A stretch of DNA of 8,501 bases from Hominiventricola aquisgranensis (GCF_040096225.1 NZ_JBBMFC010000051.1:1-8501); one strand, 5' to 3'; shown: positions 1-6,460, numbered from the stretch's first letter. Notes: generated by a model not told the origin, from the sequence alone. Translations and numbers: made by a program.

Positions 1-457
1 GGTTATAGACACCACCGACGCCAACCAATTCGATTGCCTTTCCCTTTGAAATTTTACTTATAATATCATAATTATTTGTGATGACGGTTAAAGGATAATC
101 CGCAGGAATATAGGGAACCATCATGCTAACAGTTGTACTTGAATCCAAAATAATTACATCTCGAGCATTGATCAATTCGACTGCTTTCATTGCTATTTTT
201 CGTTTGGCCTCGCTGTTCCGTGTTATTTCGTTGTGAAAATCATATTTGACTGGTGAAATGTCTTTCTGTTGTGCATTTCCAATCATGTTCATTCCTAAAG
301 CACGAACTAGCAATCCAGAGTCCTTTAATTTGGCCAAATCACGCCTGATAGTCATTTCGGATACATCTAAAACAGATGCTAATTCTCTTATTGTTAAAGT
401 AGGCTGTTCTCTAAGCATACCAATAATGGTATTTAATCTGTTCTCTTTCTTCTTCAT
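1..457 (-). CDS. DeoR-family transcriptional regulator, N-terminal part (3' end outside window)
   Basis: The reverse strand opens at an ATG (455-457) preceded by GGAGG at 464-468 with a 6-base spacer. It reads 152 residues to the window edge, against roughly 250 for the family. Residues about 6-55 form the DeoR winged helix: LTIRELASVLDVSEMTIRRD (21-40) is the classic helix-turn-helix, with the TIRRDL recognition helix. Residues about 75-152 begin the DeoR C-terminal sugar-phosphate sensor domain: ILDSSTT (103-109) matches the ligand-binding D.GsTt loop, followed by VITNN (125-129) and VGGVYN (147-152). Family members usually repress catabolic operons and are released by a phosphorylated sugar intermediate. 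It is divergent from the RLP operon across a 238-base gap and is the obvious candidate regulator of that operon and of itself. The family call is secure; the inducer is unknown. Confidence 0.93.
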   Translation of the reverse strand, partial: MKKKENRLNTIIGMLREQPTLTIRELASVLDVSEMTIRRDLAKLKDSGLLVRALGMNMIGNAQQKDISPVKYDFHNEITRNSEAKRKIAMKAVELINARDVIILDSSTTVSMMVPYIPADYPLTVITNNYDIISKISKGKAIELVGVGGVYN

Positions 458-486
458 AAATTTCCTCCAGATAGATAAAAATTAGA

Positions 487-499
487 GAGTGTAACACTC
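487..499. promoter_or_regulatory. Perfect palindrome, candidate operator of the DeoR-type regulator
   Basis: GAGTGT-A-ACACTC is a perfect inverted repeat with 6-base arms around one base. It lies 30 bases upstream of the regulator start codon, between it and the possible regulator -10 box, where a bound protein would block transcription. The symmetry is seen directly; the operator role is inferred from position. Confidence 0.45.
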
Positions 500-510
500 A
501 AAATTGTGCA

Positions 511-540
511 TTATTACAAAGTAGTAGACGTAAGTGTAAA
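511..540 (-). promoter_or_regulatory. Possible promoter of the DeoR-type regulator
   Basis: On the minus strand TTTACA (complement of 535-540) is followed after 18 bases by TAATAA (complement of 511-516). This is a moderate match to a vegetative promoter, and it would place the transcript start close to the 487-499 palindrome. The region is AT-rich, so chance matches are likely. Confidence 0.35.
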
Positions 541-556
541 TAAACAAACAAAAATT

Positions 557-598
557 GTGAAAAATGTTAAAATAACAACAAATAGAGTGAAAATGTTA
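557..598. repeat. Tandem direct repeat upstream of the operon promoter, candidate regulator site
   Basis: GTGAAAAATGTTA (557-569) recurs as GTGAAAATGTTA (587-598), offset by 30 bases, or about three helical turns, so both copies face the same side of the DNA. The second copy ends one base before the -35 box. DeoR-family proteins often bind direct repeats. A site entirely upstream of -35 fits activation or a looping repressor better than simple occlusion. The local sequence is AT-rich, so functional assignment is tentative. Confidence 0.4.
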
Positions 599-599
599 G

Positions 600-628
600 T
601 TGATATAATGATAATTGTTTCTTATAAT
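600..628 (+). promoter_or_regulatory. Vegetative-type promoter of the RLP operon
   Basis: TTGATA (600-605) and a perfect TATAAT (623-628) are separated by the ideal 17 bases. Transcription would start near 635, giving a leader of about 60 bases before the RLP start. Another TATAAT at 604-609 lacks a matching -35 box. This is the only strong promoter seen ahead of the seven-gene unit. Confidence 0.72.
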
Positions 629-665
629 TCAAAATATAAAGTAAAAACGAACAAAATGCAACAAA

Positions 666-681
666 AATATCGGAAGATATT
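666..681 (+). other. Short GNRA-capped hairpin in the RLP leader
   Basis: AATATC-GGAA-GATATT forms a perfect 6-base-pair stem with a GGAA (GNRA-type) loop. It ends three bases before the AAAGGA ribosome binding site (684-689). It could influence mRNA stability or translation initiation, but the stem is AU-rich and weak, so it may be incidental. Confidence 0.3.
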
Positions 682-695
682 GGAAAGGATTTGGA

Positions 696-1973
696 ATGGA
701 TACATTGCTACATACACTCTTTGAAGAAGTGGTTAATGAAGATTATGTGATTGGATCATATTTTCTTGTTTTGAACAGAAACGAGAATCCATATGAAAAA
801 GCAAAGAGCATGGCTGTTGGACAGACGGTCGGAACTTGGCTGCCGGTACCGGGTATAACAGAAGATATGAGAAAAAACCATATGGGAAGAATTGTGAATA
901 TTATCGATGTTAATCCGGCAGACTTATCCAGTCAGGTAGACGATGAAAAGAGTTCATACATTTTCCAGATTGCATATCCGGTTTCAAATTTTGATGATCG
1001 TCTTCCTTTGATGCTTACTACACTCTTGGGCAATGATGCATCTACTTCGGTGCAGGCGAAACTCTTGGATCTTTTCATTCCTCCGAAGCTGGCGGCAAGA
1101 TATCCTGGACCTCAATTTGGACTTGATGGAATCCGAAAACTTGTTAATGTAGAAAAACGGCCAATGCTTCTGAATATGATTAAACCATGCATAGGGTTTG
1201 AAATAGAGGACGGCGCGAAAATATTTTATAATACGGCACTCGGAGGGGTCGATTTTATCAAGGATGATGAACTTTTGGGAAATCCAGATTTCTGCCCCTT
1301 GAAAAATAGAGTTCGTGCATATGTGGATGCATCGGAAAAGGCATTTGAGATTACTGGAAAGAGAACACTTTATATACCAAATATAACAGATCATGTGGCA
1401 AAACTGATTGACAATGCAAAAATTGCTGAGGAAAATGGCGCAAAAGCAATCATGCTTAATTTTGCCAGTGTAGGACTTAGTGGGTTACAGATGGTGCGAG
1501 AAGCGGTTTCTATTCCTATTATGGGACATTACGCTGGAGCAGGTCCGTATTATGAAGGAGCTTTTTCAGGTATCTCATCAGACCTGATGCTTGGAAAACT
1601 GCCAAGACTGTGTGGAGCGGATATTGTAATGATTAATACACCATATGGTGGATATCCCATTAAGAAAACTCGTTACTTAAAAACAGTCGCAGCATTGACG
1701 CTTCCATTTTATGACAAGAAACCGGTAGTACCATCATGCGGAGGAGGCGTTAATCCAGGTGTAGTACATCGTCTGATGAAGGATCTTGGAAATGACATTA
1801 TTCTGGCTCCGGGAGGGGCCATTCAGGGACATCCGATGGGGGCTGCAGCTGGAATACGTGCAATGTATGATGCAATTGATGCAGAAATGAATGGAAAGTC
1901 ACTCGAGCAGGCAGTTTCAGAAAGTAAAGAACTGCAAGCTGGAGAATATATGTGGAAAGGACGGACATATTGA
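696..1973 (+). CDS. RuBisCO-like protein (RuBisCO large-chain superfamily, form IV type)
   Basis: This 425-residue protein has the complete RuBisCO large-chain architecture: an N-terminal ferredoxin-like domain (about 1-130) and an alpha/beta barrel (about 140-400). Landmarks are GTW (46-48), N113, IKP (162-164), FIKDDE (187-192), H278, CGGG (348-351) and APGGAIQGHPMG (371-382). The metal-site K189/D191/E192 and the phosphate-binding glycines are kept, so a phosphorylated enolisable substrate is likely. Positions required for CO2 fixation are changed: the E60 equivalent is Gly, K177 is C165, R295 is Y279, H327 is M312 and loop-6 K334 is Gly (numbering of plant RuBisCO, aligned by eye). It is therefore not a carboxylating RuBisCO. 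Characterised RLPs act in methionine salvage (MtnW enolase) or on 3-oxo-isoapionate 4-phosphate (OiaX/OiaT); the neighbours favour sugar-acid catabolism. The ATG follows AAAGGA (684-689). It is the first gene of the operon. Confidence 0.93.
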   Translation: MDTLLHTLFEEVVNEDYVIGSYFLVLNRNENPYEKAKSMAVGQTVGTWLPVPGITEDMRKNHMGRIVNIIDVNPADLSSQVDDEKSSYIFQIAYPVSNFDDRLPLMLTTLLGNDASTSVQAKLLDLFIPPKLAARYPGPQFGLDGIRKLVNVEKRPMLLNMIKPCIGFEIEDGAKIFYNTALGGVDFIKDDELLGNPDFCPLKNRVRAYVDASEKAFEITGKRTLYIPNITDHVAKLIDNAKIAEENGAKAIMLNFASVGLSGLQMVREAVSIPIMGHYAGAGPYYEGAFSGISSDLMLGKLPRLCGADIVMINTPYGGYPIKKTRYLKTVAALTLPFYDKKPVVPSCGGGVNPGVVHRLMKDLGNDIILAPGGAIQGHPMGAAAGIRAMYDAIDAEMNGKSLEQAVSESKELQAGEYMWKGRTY

Positions 1974-2860
1974 TGATTGATGTTCATACTCATCTCTGGG
2001 ATCCAGCAATATCGCCGCAATATATGGCAGATTATTTTCAAAAGAAAAAAGAAGCTGGTAAAGAAATACGCATGACAGCCGAAGAACTTCTTGCTCACAT
2101 GGATCGCAATGGAATTCAAAAAGCAATTGTTTTGACTTTGGCATTTCATTCAATGATGACAAACCTGGAACTGAAAACTCTCCATTCGTATACAGCTGAA
2201 CAGGTAAAAAAGTCAAAAGGTCGTCTTGTTGCATTTTTTACGGTGAACCCTTTTGAAGATAATGTGATGGAATACGTGGAGAAATATACTGAGAAGGACA
2301 AGTTTGTTGGACTGAAACTTCATCCGAATATTCAGGAATTTTTTCCGGATGATGAAAGATTGCGTAATATTTATAAATATCTTGAAGAAAAGCGAATACC
2401 GGTACTGTTTCATACAGGTGGGATCGGACTGAGTGGAATCAGAGATTGCTTTGGTAATCTTGATGCAATCGATCATATTGCCTGCGAGTTTCCGGAACTT
2501 CCAATTATTATGGGACATGCTGGTAGAATTGATTATCGAAGAACTGCCGAACTGCTAAGAAAACATCCAAATGTATATGCAGATATTTCAACTAATTTTA
2601 GCCGACTTCATGGTAAAGAATGGCTGATGCTCAAAGAATTAATGGAAATAGTTAAAATTTGGTGTGGGAACACGGAGAAACTTCTGTTTGGCTCTGATTA
2701 TCCATTTTACTCTCAAGATCAGACGACAGAGATTGTACGTGATTTTACGAAACATAATGAGTTGTTTACTGTCCTTGAACGTTCTGATGTAGACGCTCTT
2801 ATGAATAAAAATGCAGAATTGTTCTGCGAAAAATACAAATTATGGAGGATGAAAGAATGA
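1973..2860 (+). CDS. Amidohydrolase_2-type metal-dependent hydrolase (possible lactonase or decarboxylase)
   Basis: The start was chosen at the ATG within TGATG, overlapping the RLP stop by one base, because it gives the usual MIDVHTHLWD opening. A GTG 21 bases upstream would only add residues from the RLP tail. The 295-residue protein shows the ordered ligands of an amidohydrolase barrel: H5 and H7 (HTH), KLHP with H117, H147 (LFHTGG), H182 (IMGHAGR) and D242 (FGSDYPF). The spacing and the HTH..GSDYP signature match the PF04909 group, which includes sugar lactonases such as L-fucono-lactonase, ACMSD-like decarboxylases and resorcylate decarboxylases. The exact reaction cannot be chosen from sequence. 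The one-base overlap indicates translational coupling to the RLP, so the two probably act on linked intermediates. Confidence 0.9.
   Translation: MIDVHTHLWDPAISPQYMADYFQKKKEAGKEIRMTAEELLAHMDRNGIQKAIVLTLAFHSMMTNLELKTLHSYTAEQVKKSKGRLVAFFTVNPFEDNVMEYVEKYTEKDKFVGLKLHPNIQEFFPDDERLRNIYKYLEEKRIPVLFHTGGIGLSGIRDCFGNLDAIDHIACEFPELPIIMGHAGRIDYRRTAELLRKHPNVYADISTNFSRLHGKEWLMLKELMEIVKIWCGNTEKLLFGSDYPFYSQDQTTEIVRDFTKHNELFTVLERSDVDALMNKNAELFCEKYKLWRMKE
2844..2848 (+). promoter_or_regulatory. Ribosome binding site fixing the start of the DUF1097-type gene
   Basis: GGAGG sits 8 bases before the ATG at 2857. It overlaps the alternative in-frame ATG at 2842, which has no site of its own, so 2857 is the better start. 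Confidence 0.8.
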
Positions 2861-3336
2861 AACGTTTATTTGCAACTGGTGTGTGTGCAGGTGGCATTGC
2901 CGCAATCATGACAGAACTAAGCGGACCAATCGGCATGATTTCATGGGTTTTCTTTATCGCAATGCTTTCGTATTATGCAAGTGGATGTGGGTTGGATGGT
3001 TTCAAGCGATCTCTTGCAACGAATTGCGCAGGAGTATTTTGGGGATGGCTGATCCTTACGTTGTCAACAATCATACCTGGAAGATTTTCGCTTGGTATTT
3101 CAGTATTACTGATAGTTATTGCAATGTGTATGGTTGCGAAAATTCATCTTTTAAGTTTCGTTTCAGGTGCATTCGTGGGATGCTCATGCTTTTTCGGAAC
3201 AGAATTTAATGCAAAAGGTGTGCTTTATGCGCTTGTAATCGGGAATGTTGCAGCATATATATCAGATTTGCTCGCACGTAAATTGGGAGATGTTCTTGAG
3301 GGAACAGGAAAAAATGAAGTGGAAACTAATGAATAG
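2857..3336 (+). CDS. Small integral membrane protein, DUF1097-like
   Basis: The 159-residue hydrophobic protein starts in an ATGA overlap with the amidohydrolase stop. About six membrane segments are visible (roughly residues 5-20, 24-42, 56-73, 77-94, 97-114 and 121-140), with a charged, presumably cytosolic tail (RKLGDVLEGTGKNEVETNE). Segments such as GPIGMISWVFFIAMLSYYASG and NCAGVFWGWLILTL, together with the length, resemble the DUF1097 family (E. coli YcdZ is a member), whose function is unknown. It is the only membrane protein in the operon, so a role in uptake or efflux of the pathway substrate is a reasonable inference. No known transporter motif is seen. Alternatives are a subunit of a larger permease encoded elsewhere, or a membrane anchor. 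The family assignment is from memory of sequence pattern. Confidence 0.75.
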   Translation: MKRLFATGVCAGGIAAIMTELSGPIGMISWVFFIAMLSYYASGCGLDGFKRSLATNCAGVFWGWLILTLSTIIPGRFSLGISVLLIVIAMCMVAKIHLLSFVSGAFVGCSCFFGTEFNAKGVLYALVIGNVAAYISDLLARKLGDVLEGTGKNEVETNE

Positions 3337-3365
3337 CATATAAAGATAAAAAAGGAGGATTTTTT

Positions 3366-4193
3366 ATGGCTAAGAGAATGACGGAAGAAGAAGTAGTTGC
3401 AATGTTACGTGCAAAGATTGACAGAAATGAAGTTCTGTTCATGCCTAACTGTGGATGCGGCTTGACTGCAAAACTGCAGGAAGCCGGAGGTGCGGATTTA
3501 ATCTGCCTGTCAGCAACAAGTTACTGGAGAATGAAGGGACAAGGTTCGCTTGCGCCGATGATGCCGTACAGCGATATTAACCAGGTTATCTTTGATCTCG
3601 CTCCGGAAGTGGTTGCGAATATCAATAATGCTCCGATCCTTGCTCAGGTAGGTGCGACAAATCCGCTGGTTTCTCATACAAAACTTCTGGATGATCTTTG
3701 GAATGCAGGAGTGTCCGGTATCAATCCGTTTATGATGAATATTTATGGTGCCGAAATTATGGAGCAGATGCAGCAAATTGGAATGGGCTGGGATAAAGAA
3801 GCCGATCTGATCGGTGAAGCACACAAGAAAAATATGTTTGCTTTGGAATATGCATTTACACCGGAAGAAGCAAGAATTCTGGCTGAAAATGGATGCCCGT
3901 GTATCTCTTCTCACGTTGGATCAACTGTTGGAGGTATGAAAGGCGCAAAGAGCAAACTGAGTTTGGATGACGCTGTTGAATTAACACAGGAAGTGTTTGA
4001 TGCTGCATTATCTGTTAATCCGGATATTATTCTTTTTGCACATGGTGGACCAATGAAAGGGCCGAAAGAAGCAGAATATGTAGTTCGAAAAACAAATGCT
4101 CATGGATTTATCGGAGGATCCGCAGCAGAAAGAATTCCGATTGAAAAAGCTGTACTTGAAGCTACTAAAGAATATAAAGCAGTTACAAAATAG
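3366..4193 (+). CDS. PEP-hydrolase-like TIM-barrel protein (Tm-1 C-terminal-domain homologue)
   Basis: The ATG follows a perfect AAAGGAGG (3351-3358) at 7 bases. The 275-residue protein is a complete single TIM barrel of the PF09370 type, annotated as phosphoenolpyruvate hydrolase-like. Family landmarks are NCGCGLTAK (28-36), GGADLI (41-46), RMKGQGSLAP (55-64), SSHVGSTVGG (181-190), AHGGP (225-229) and GFIGGSAAERIP (247-258). In plants such as tomato Tm-1, this barrel is fused behind a UPF0261 domain. Here the two modules are adjacent separate genes, this one first and the UPF0261 gene next. The family is related to the PEP mutase/isocitrate lyase group, but its physiological reaction is unsettled; 'hydrolase' is a family label only. 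It probably works with the downstream protein, perhaps as a complex acting on a phospho- or enol-substrate. Confidence 0.88.
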   Translation: MAKRMTEEEVVAMLRAKIDRNEVLFMPNCGCGLTAKLQEAGGADLICLSATSYWRMKGQGSLAPMMPYSDINQVIFDLAPEVVANINNAPILAQVGATNPLVSHTKLLDDLWNAGVSGINPFMMNIYGAEIMEQMQQIGMGWDKEADLIGEAHKKNMFALEYAFTPEEARILAENGCPCISSHVGSTVGGMKGAKSKLSLDDAVELTQEVFDAALSVNPDIILFAHGGPMKGPKEAEYVVRKTNAHGFIGGSAAERIPIEKAVLEATKEYKAVTK

Positions 4194-4227
4194 CATCTCT
4201 GGGGGGAGAACAAAAGCTATACTATAT

Positions 4228-4234
4228 AAGGAGG
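4228..4234 (+). promoter_or_regulatory. Ribosome binding site fixing the start of the Tm-1-like gene
   Basis: AAGGAGG lies 8 bases before the ATG at 4243. The longer reading frame back to 4096 would overlap the upstream barrel gene by about 100 bases and add residues with no family resemblance, so the start is 4243. Confidence 0.85.
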
Positions 4235-4242
4235 AAATTTAC

Positions 4243-5619
4243 ATGAATAAACCGAAAATTATTGTTACTGGAATGTGTGATACAAAATTTACAGAACTCA
4301 AATTTCTGGCTGAGCAGGTAAAGAAAGCTGGCGGTGAAGTTAAAATTGTTAATGTTGGTTGCGGAAAGCCGTGTGACTGGACAGATGTTTCGTTGCAGGA
4401 AGTTCTGGATGTCAATGGTATAAAGCAGGAGGATGTATTCAAGCTTCCTCGTGCAGAAGCGATTAAAGTAGTTGGCGAAGCTGGAGAGAAAAAGATCATG
4501 CAGATGTATGAAGCAGGGGAAGTTGACGGAATCATTTCCTGGGCTGGATCTATGGGAACAACAACTGTTACATATTTAATGAGAGCTCTTCCATTCGGCG
4601 TCCCAAAAGTAATGCTTACGGATATGGCATCCAGTGATGTCAGCCAGTGGCTTGGTAACAAAGACATTTATATTGTAAATCCAACTGCAGAGCAGGGAAT
4701 CAATGTGGTTACCCGTAAGATGGTAGCAAATGCAGCGGCAGCGGTTGTTGCAATGGCAAAAGTGGGTGATGTAAGAGATGCAGAAACAAAACCGTTGATG
4801 GCTATTACTGCATATGGAACAACTACTATTGCAGTTAATCATTGCAGTCAGCATTTTAATGAAAAAGGCTGGGACACCATTATTATTCATCAGGTAGGTA
4901 CTGGTGCGACAATGGAAGATCTTATCCGATCAGGTCAGATTACTGCTATCATCGATCTTACTACAGGTGAACTCACTAATAACATGTATGACAGTGTTTA
5001 TGGTACTCCTAAGACCTGGAATGGAGAGCGTGTTACAGCTGCCAGCGATATGGGTATACCACAGATTGTTACACCTGGTGGATGCGATCAGGCGGCATAT
5101 AATTCGATTGCAAATATGAAACAGGAATATCTTGAAGAATACAAGACTGGTAAGAGACGCACTTGGAAAGATACAGGTCTTCCGTATATTCATAATGCTA
5201 GTGTTACGATTATGTATCCGACAGATGAGGAAATAGTTGAGCTTTCTGAGTATTTTGCTGAGAAACTTAATAAAACAAAAGGTCCAACAGCTTTTCTGAT
5301 TCCGATGCAGGGATGGTCGGCTTATGATCAGCCAGAAGAGAGAGCATGTATTGAAAACGGATGGGCAAAAGGAAACGGCGATGGACCACAGTGGGAACCG
5401 GATGCGAAGAATCCTCATTGGTCAAAACGTTCAACAATGATGAGAGATATTCTGAGAGAAAAGTTTGATCCGAACAATGAGAACTTAGATCTGCTCTGCA
5501 TCGATTACAATGTTAATGATCCGGAATTTGCAACAATATGTGAAACAATTATGGATTCTATGTTAGCTGGAGAATGGCATAAAGGTATGTTCAGAGAACT
5601 GGAAGGAGTAATTGAGTAA
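4243..5619 (+). CDS. Tm-1-like ATP-binding protein (UPF0261 family)
   Basis: This 458-residue protein matches the UPF0261/Tm-1 N-terminal family along its length. It opens with IIVTGMCDTKFTELKFL (6-22), the family's 'GT.DTK..E...l' start. A glycine-rich loop SWAGSMGTTTVT (99-110) is the likely nucleotide-binding turn. Residues 116-135 carry LPFGVPKVMLTDMASSDVS. The second half has HQVGTGATMEDLI (216-228), DLTTGEL (238-244) and a C-terminal FLIPMQGWSAYD (351-362), close to the family's 'plkG.s..D' region. The plant Tm-1 counterpart binds ATP and inhibits tobamovirus replication, but that antiviral role does not transfer to bacteria. The bacterial function is unknown. Its pairing with the preceding barrel gene, and the absence of a conventional kinase in the operon, suggest an ATP-dependent step in the pathway; this is inference. 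A 49-base gap separates it from the barrel gene, and three bases from the next gene. Confidence 0.9.
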   Translation: MNKPKIIVTGMCDTKFTELKFLAEQVKKAGGEVKIVNVGCGKPCDWTDVSLQEVLDVNGIKQEDVFKLPRAEAIKVVGEAGEKKIMQMYEAGEVDGIISWAGSMGTTTVTYLMRALPFGVPKVMLTDMASSDVSQWLGNKDIYIVNPTAEQGINVVTRKMVANAAAAVVAMAKVGDVRDAETKPLMAITAYGTTTIAVNHCSQHFNEKGWDTIIIHQVGTGATMEDLIRSGQITAIIDLTTGELTNNMYDSVYGTPKTWNGERVTAASDMGIPQIVTPGGCDQAAYNSIANMKQEYLEEYKTGKRRTWKDTGLPYIHNASVTIMYPTDEEIVELSEYFAEKLNKTKGPTAFLIPMQGWSAYDQPEERACIENGWAKGNGDGPQWEPDAKNPHWSKRSTMMRDILREKFDPNNENLDLLCIDYNVNDPEFATICETIMDSMLAGEWHKGMFRELEGVIE

Positions 5620-5622
5620 AGA

Positions 5623-6438
5623 ATGGCTATCGCGAAAAGAATCCATGTGCTGGGAACTGGTGTAGCGATTGTGAGAAAGTATTATAACACTGCTTTCATC
5701 CTTGAGGATGAAAGCAGCTACTTTCTTGTAGACGGTATGGGCGGCATAGATATTCTAAGAAGATTCGATGAGATGAAACTTGATTGGCAAAAATTACATC
5801 ATGCATTTTTGTCACATACACATACAGATCACTCATTGGGAATGGTTTATGTTCTCAGATATGTGGCATTTTTGATGAGATTAAATCAGTATGATGGAGA
5901 TTTTCATTTATATACACATAAGGTTGCATATAATAAGATCCGTAAAGTGTGTGAATTGATCTTAGATCCACATGAAACACGGTATTTTGATGATCGAATC
6001 ATTTTTCATGTCGTTGAGGATAGAGAGGAAAAATTGATCTGGAATTTAAGATTCCACTTCTTTGATATTCAATCAACAAAAGAGGCTCAATTCGGATTTA
6101 AGGCTGAAGCTCCAGATGGAAGCAATTTGGTTTTCTGTGGGGATGAACCGATTTGTGAGAGTGTAGAAGAAATTGCAAGAAATGCAGATTGGCTATGTGC
6201 AGAAGCCTATTGCTTGTATGAAGAAAGAGAGATAGAGACACCATATCGTTATCATCATAGTACTGTCAAAGATGAAGCAGAATTAGCAGAAAAACTCCAG
6301 GTGAAACATCTAATCCTTTGGCATACCATTGATAGAGGATATCCAAATAGGAAAAAATTATATACAAAAGAAGCCAGTGCGTATTATAGCGGTGATGTGA
6401 TTGTCCCGGATGATGGAGAAATTATTGATTTAAAATAG
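5623..6438 (+). CDS. MBL-fold metallo-hydrolase (RNase Z-like fold, probably metabolic)
   Basis: This 271-residue cytosolic protein starts three bases after the Tm-1-like stop; its ribosome binding site (GGAAGGAG, 5601-5608) lies inside the previous gene with a long 14-base spacer. The metallo-beta-lactamase core is clear: LGTG (10-13), FLSHTHTDHSLG (62-73) with ligands H65, H67, D69 and H70, FCGDE with bridging D174, YHHST (210-214) and WHT with H234. The order, including the HST motif, matches RNase Z-type enzymes. The exosite arm that binds tRNA is missing, so tRNA processing is unlikely. Aligned by eye to B. subtilis RNase Z, the ligand H140 falls at Q150 (FFDIQSTKEAQFGF), an unusual change. 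In this operon a lactonase, phosphodiesterase or cyclic-phosphate hydrolase role is plausible, as for UlaG or PhnP among MBL enzymes, but it cannot be decided here. Confidence 0.87.
   Translation: MAIAKRIHVLGTGVAIVRKYYNTAFILEDESSYFLVDGMGGIDILRRFDEMKLDWQKLHHAFLSHTHTDHSLGMVYVLRYVAFLMRLNQYDGDFHLYTHKVAYNKIRKVCELILDPHETRYFDDRIIFHVVEDREEKLIWNLRFHFFDIQSTKEAQFGFKAEAPDGSNLVFCGDEPICESVEEIARNADWLCAEAYCLYEEREIETPYRYHHSTVKDEAELAEKLQVKHLILWHTIDRGYPNRKKLYTKEASAYYSGDVIVPDDGEIIDLK
5690..5717 (+). repeat. Perfect 12-base-pair hairpin inside the metallo-hydrolase gene
   Basis: CTGCTTTCATCC (5690-5701) and GGATGAAAGCAG (5706-5717) are exact reverse complements around a TTGA loop. They lie 67 bases into the gene, encoding roughly residues 23-32. 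A 24-base perfect match is unlikely by chance in coding sequence. No U-run follows, so it is not an intrinsic terminator. In mRNA it could be a processing, stability or translation-tuning element. Confidence 0.6.
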
Positions 6439-6460
6439 AAGATTATAAGGAGGACAGAAC

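Noticed and set aside
246..485. Open frame of 79 codons on the plus strand
   Set aside because: It lies antisense to the DeoR-type regulator, whose helix-turn-helix is unmistakable; no family resemblance in this frame.
506..724. Open frame of 72 codons in the divergent intergenic region
   Set aside because: It is Lys/Asn/Val-rich as expected of AT-rich noncoding DNA, covers the promoter and repeats, lacks a ribosome binding site and runs into the RLP gene in another frame.
984..1394. Open frame of 136 codons antisense to the RLP gene
   Set aside because: The opposite frame encodes conserved RLP motifs; the antisense product is Cys/His/Ile-rich without recognisable features.
1952..1972. Upstream GTG start for the amidohydrolase
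   Set aside because: It adds seven residues with no family match; the ATG at 1973 gives the usual start and a coupled one-base overlap.
696..1973. True CO2-fixing RuBisCO
   Set aside because: Loop-6 Lys, K177, R295, H327 and E60 equivalents are all replaced, and no phosphoribulokinase or small subunit is present.
4096..4242. Upstream ATG extending the Tm-1-like protein by 49 residues
   Set aside because: The extension lies largely within the preceding gene in another frame; AAGGAGG at 4228-4234 points to 4243.
4239..4667. Open frame of 142 codons antisense to the Tm-1-like gene
   Set aside because: It has no ribosome binding site, no family resemblance and a Ser/Thr/Pro-rich composition typical of antisense frames.
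3366..5619. Antiviral or phage-defence role by analogy with tomato Tm-1
   Set aside because: The plant activity is specific binding of a tobamovirus replication protein; the bacterial context is metabolic and no defence genes are nearby.
5623..6438. Housekeeping tRNase Z
   Set aside because: The exosite arm is absent, one zinc ligand is changed, and the gene sits in a metabolic operon.
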